Assembly (NCBI GenBank): GCA_016191085.1 | Contig: JACPPJ010000032.1 | Coordinates: forward strand, 1 to 64,000 | Source of the DNA: Acidobacteriota bacterium | GTDB taxonomy: Bacteria; Acidobacteriota; Terriglobia; 2-12-FULL-54-10 | DNA length: 64,000 bases | Reading direction: 5' to 3' | In this document: positions 61,405 through 64,000 of the stretch, piece by piece | How the letters are laid out: every line of letters begins with the position of its first letter | How positions within the stretch are numbered: position 1 is the stretch's first letter | Position numbers and translations under genes: made by a program | Notes under the pieces: generated by a model | Told to the model about the DNA's origin: nothing | Database searches by the model: none | What the model saw: the letters and a program-made list of their open reading frames with translations, nothing else

Positions 61405-62196
61405 CTATATCAGCGAGCGCACAACGCCGCCATCAATCTGAATCGCAGTTCCCGTAATGTAGGATGCCCGCTCGGAGGCGAGAAACGCGACTAGGTTAGC
61501 AAACTCTTCAGGCCTGCCGGCGCGCCCCAACGGAATTTCTTTGGCACGCCTGGCCATGTGGTCTTCCAGTGATACTCCCTCCTGCTCGGCGCGCCGCTGT
61601 GATAGCGCCAGATGCCGCTCCGTCTCGAACGCGCCCGGACATACTGTATTCACGAGAATATTGTATGGCGCTAGCTCCGTAGCCATTGACTTGGACAAGC
61701 CCAATACACCGGCGCGAGCGGTGTTTGAAAGGATCAGATTCGGCTGCGGCTGCTTGGCTGAGAACGATGCGATGTTCACAATTCGTCCCCAGCCTCCTGT
61801 CTTCATGTGCGGCACTGCTTCGCGGCACAAGTGCAGCGTGCTGAGCAGGTTCAACTCCAAGGCTTTTTGCCAAGAATCTTCCGGCAGAGTCAAGAATTCG
61901 CCCGGCGGCGGGCCGCCGGCGTTGGTCACCAGAATATCCAGCTTGCCGAAATGATCGACCGTTCGCTGAATGAGTTTTTTCACTTCGGCTGGAACACTCA
62001 CGTCAGCGGCAATCGGTAGTACCTCTGCGCCCGTTTGACGGCAAATTTCCTCAGCCGCTTTGTCCAGCTTCTCCTTGGTGCGGGAACAGATCGCCACGCG
62101 CGCGCCCTCTTTGGCCAACTCCATAGCGACAGCCTTGCCGAGCCCGGAGCTGGCTCCGCAAACCAGCGCCACCTTGCCGCGCAATCCCAGATCCAT
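61405..62196 (-). CDS. Short-chain dehydrogenase/reductase with atypical active site
   Basis: The 263-residue protein has the SDR Rossmann fold (ALVCGASSGLGKAVAMELAK, VTNAGGPPPGEF, GRIVNIASFSA) and a FabG-like C-terminus (PLGRAGRPEEFANLVAFLAS, SYITGTAIQIDGG). The catalytic YxxxK is replaced: aligning the AGVxGxSKS that follows it puts Ser157 at the Tyr position and Arg161 at the Lys position. Ser144 remains. Binding of NAD(P) should persist, but the classical proton relay is lost. I recall related sequences with SNxxRAG at this spot, so this may be a natural subgroup, not a damaged gene. Confidence 0.92.
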   Translation of the reverse strand: MDLGLRGKVALVCGASSGLGKAVAMELAKEGARVAICSRTKEKLDKAAEEICRQTGAEVLPIAADVSVPAEVKKLIQRTVDHFGKLDILVTNAGGPPPGEFLTLPEDSWQKALELNLLSTLHLCREAVPHMKTGGWGRIVNIASFSAKQPQPNLILSNTARAGVLGLSKSMATELAPYNILVNTVCPGAFETERHLALSQRRAEQEGVSLEDHMARRAKEIPLGRAGRPEEFANLVAFLASERASYITGTAIQIDGGVVRSLI

Positions 62197-62288
62197 TGTG
62201 TATCTCCGCCTCTCGATTCAGGTGCCGGGGAATGGATATTTTAACTTAGATGCCGGAAGAACGTCATGGGCGTGCGCCCATCATCATT

Positions 62289-63896
62289 TTAGGTGGTTCT
62301 CCTGCCCAACGCCGATTGCAGCTCCCTCCATGACACCATGCCGGAGAGAGTTCCGAAGCCCAGAAACATCGCGAGGAATGCGAGGCTCACCGCTGCGACC
62401 TGAATTAACGATCCCGCGATGCTCTGCCACGTGATGGCCGCTTCAATCTCTCGTTGAACGAGGAGTCCCGCCACGGCGGCCACGGCGGCACAGAGCAGCG
62501 TCTTCAACAGCAGCGAGGCAAGGTTTGTTAGACGCATTTGTAAGCGGCGATAAAGAACGACACAGAGCACCGCCGTATATGCGAATACGCCAAGAGAACT
62601 TGCGGCCGCGAGACCTGCGAATTCAAAGTGCTTCCCAAGCTGCCAATACAAGGGAAGCGATGCAAGCGCTATGCCCGTACCGATCAGCGTCGGCGTGAGC
62701 GTGTCCCCGAGAGCGTAAAACCCGCGGCCCACGATGCTTTGTATTCCCCACGCAATTGCGCCCGCCAGAAAAATAATCAGTGCTATGGCGGTCTGCTCCA
62801 TGTCATGCAGCGTGAGCCGGGTGTGTGAAAAGAGTATGTAGACGATCTGACGGCTGAGGATCGCCATCAGTATGGAAACGGGAGTCATCGCCAGGATGAC
62901 GTGAAGCAGCGCGTCTTCGATTCCCGTGTTCAGTTCCTCCCACTTCTTCTCAGCAGCCGACTTTGCGAGAAGCGGAAACGACGCTACGCCCGCCGCCTGC
63001 CCGAAAATTGCCACGACCACCCGCATCAGAACTTTGCCGTAATTGAGCCACGTGATCGAAGCAGGAATCAGAAACGACCCGAACCAACGGATCGCCCAGT
63101 CATCTATGAAAATGAGTGAAAAGCCCACCATAATGGGCACAGAGAGGCGCAAGAAACGACGAAATCCTGGATGCTTTAGATCAATTACAAAACGGAAACG
63201 CGCGTCCAGGCGGGACGCTCCGTACACCTGAATTAAAAAGTTTCCTAAGAACGATCCGGCCAGCACGCCCCATGAAAACGCCTCGATACCCAAACGCTTG
63301 GCGAACAGTACGCCGAACGCGATGATCATGCCGTTGTAAATCAAGGGCGCGAGTGATGGAATCACGAATCGTTGGCGGGCATACTGCACCGCGCTTAAAA
63401 CTCCTCCAAGCACGAAGAACGCCTGCGCAGGCAGCATGATCCGAGTGAGCCTGGTTACAAGCGCATGCTGCTCAGGCTGAAATCCGGGAGCGATCCAGTG
63501 CGTGAGCGGCGAGGCGAATATCTCCGCGACAATCACAAATACCAACAGCAGGACACTGAGGACGCTAAGGACAATGGAGAAGACGCACCACGCTTCGTCC
63601 TCGCGGTTGGCGGCATGATACTCGAGAAACACAGGCAGAAACGTAATGCTGAGCGAGCCGCCGGCGAGCAGATAATTCAACACGTCGGGAATCGTGAACG
63701 CCGCGTAGTACGCGTCAGTGAGAGCGTTCGAGCCCACCTGGTGGGCAATGGCCCACTCGCGGAAGAAGCCGAGCACGCGGCTGAGCAGCACGCTCACCGC
63801 CACAATCCCGGCGGATTTCAGGAACACGCGCCGGCTGGAAAGCGCAGACGTGGACTCGGCCGCAGGTGGTTTCTTGGATGTGCCGCTGGTTAACAA
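62289..63896 (-). CDS. murJ: Lipid II flippase MurJ
   Basis: MurJ moves lipid II across the inner membrane for peptidoglycan synthesis. The 535-residue protein has about fourteen membrane helices and the conserved opening VSVLLSRVLGFFREWAIAHQ, DAYYAAFTIPDVLNYLLAGG, PVFLEYHAANREDEAW and the inner GRGFYALGDTLTPTLIGTG. The conserved Arg residues of the central cavity are present near residues 42-45. The first 25 residues are a soluble tail. It starts at TTG 63896; a GTG near residue 28 is an alternative. Both lack a strong ribosome-binding site. Confidence 0.95.
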   Translation of the reverse strand: MLTSGTSKKPPAAESTSALSSRRVFLKSAGIVAVSVLLSRVLGFFREWAIAHQVGSNALTDAYYAAFTIPDVLNYLLAGGSLSITFLPVFLEYHAANREDEAWCVFSIVLSVLSVLLLVFVIVAEIFASPLTHWIAPGFQPEQHALVTRLTRIMLPAQAFFVLGGVLSAVQYARQRFVIPSLAPLIYNGMIIAFGVLFAKRLGIEAFSWGVLAGSFLGNFLIQVYGASRLDARFRFVIDLKHPGFRRFLRLSVPIMVGFSLIFIDDWAIRWFGSFLIPASITWLNYGKVLMRVVVAIFGQAAGVASFPLLAKSAAEKKWEELNTGIEDALLHVILAMTPVSILMAILSRQIVYILFSHTRLTLHDMEQTAIALIIFLAGAIAWGIQSIVGRGFYALGDTLTPTLIGTGIALASLPLYWQLGKHFEFAGLAAASSLGVFAYTAVLCVVLYRRLQMRLTNLASLLLKTLLCAAVAAVAGLLVQREIEAAITWQSIAGSLIQVAAVSLAFLAMFLGFGTLSGMVSWRELQSALGRRTT

Positions 63897-63951
63897 CTGC
63901 TGTGCTGCCGTCCCTTCTCAAACGCTGTGATCTCTGCCGGGCTCACTGGAA

Positions 63952-63960
63952 TGCTATAAT
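63952..63960 (+). promoter_or_regulatory. Extended -10 element (TGCTATAAT) at the right edge
   Basis: TGC followed by TATAAT is a perfect extended -10. Transcription would begin near 63967, only a few bases before the ATG at 63970. Confidence 0.5.
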
Positions 63961-63969
63961 TCAACGAGG

Positions 63970-64000
63970 ATGAGGAACGCATCGCGTCGCCTTATTGTAA
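63970..64000 (+). CDS. Start of an unidentified gene cut by the window edge
   Basis: ATG 63970 opens a frame (MRNASRRLIV) that runs off the end of the window. GAGG overlaps the start too closely to be a normal ribosome-binding site, but the strong -10 box just upstream would give an almost leaderless transcript. The product cannot be named from ten residues. The true start may lie beyond the window. Confidence 0.3.
   Translation, partial: MRNASRRLIV

Overview
The window looks like chromosomal DNA from an Acidobacteriota bacterium of the Bryobacterales/Solibacter type. The best pointer is a C-terminal module known as the 'Solibacter uncharacterized C-terminal domain' (TIGR03437 type) at the ends of four large secreted proteins. 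LPS-export genes (a fused LptF-LptG) and a type II secretion secretin show a diderm cell. Coding density is high, and there are no rRNA or tRNA genes, phage genes or CRISPR arrays that I can see.

Layout. 1-5 kb: the tail of an SPFH/prohibitin protein, an acyl-CoA dehydrogenase, tsaD, a DUF4159 protein and a DUF2817 metallopeptidase. 5-19 kb: an ECF-type sigma factor, a zinc-finger anti-sigma factor, a small exported protein and a type II secretion operon in the order gspE-F-G-H-I-J-K-L-M-C-D, closed by a hairpin. 19.7-35.4 kb: five very large exported proteins plus a DUF1573 protein. The five are beta-propellers (SBBP or BNR/sortilin repeats), Ig-like and BACON-like repeat proteins, and two paralogues sharing an undescribed N-terminal module. 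35.6-42.5 kb (minus strand): purE, purD, an SH3 lipoprotein, a YdjM-like membrane protein, an infA with an N-terminal extension, and glgB. 43.3-48.6 kb: ccsA/hemX-like, hemA, hemC (probably started at CTG), a cupin and a phytoene-desaturase-like oxidoreductase. 48.6-53.9 kb: a small basic DUF6496-like protein, a ribosome-hibernation factor fused to a sigma-like domain, a second cupin whose 5' end lies in an inverted-repeat element, lptFG and a zinc-ribbon membrane protein. 53.9-63.9 kb (minus strand): gpsA, plsY, thpR, cinA, an IPT/NHL propeller protein, yacG, a MEMO1-like protein, ssb, ridA, a VOC protein, an SDR and murJ.

How it may fit together. The sigma/anti-sigma pair heads the type II secretion operon, and a set of large exported proteins with a shared C-terminal module follows directly. 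A working hypothesis is that these genes form a secretion machine, its regulator and its cargo, with the C-terminal module acting as a sorting or surface-attachment tag. This is inference from synteny and shared motifs. The second strong novelty candidate is the hibernation-factor/sigma fusion at 49286-50188. Intergenic space is dense in structured repeats: four copies of a multi-hairpin REP-like element, two copies of a CACAGAG-rich palindrome, heptad repeats around gspF, and repeat-derived leaders on gspG and gspI.
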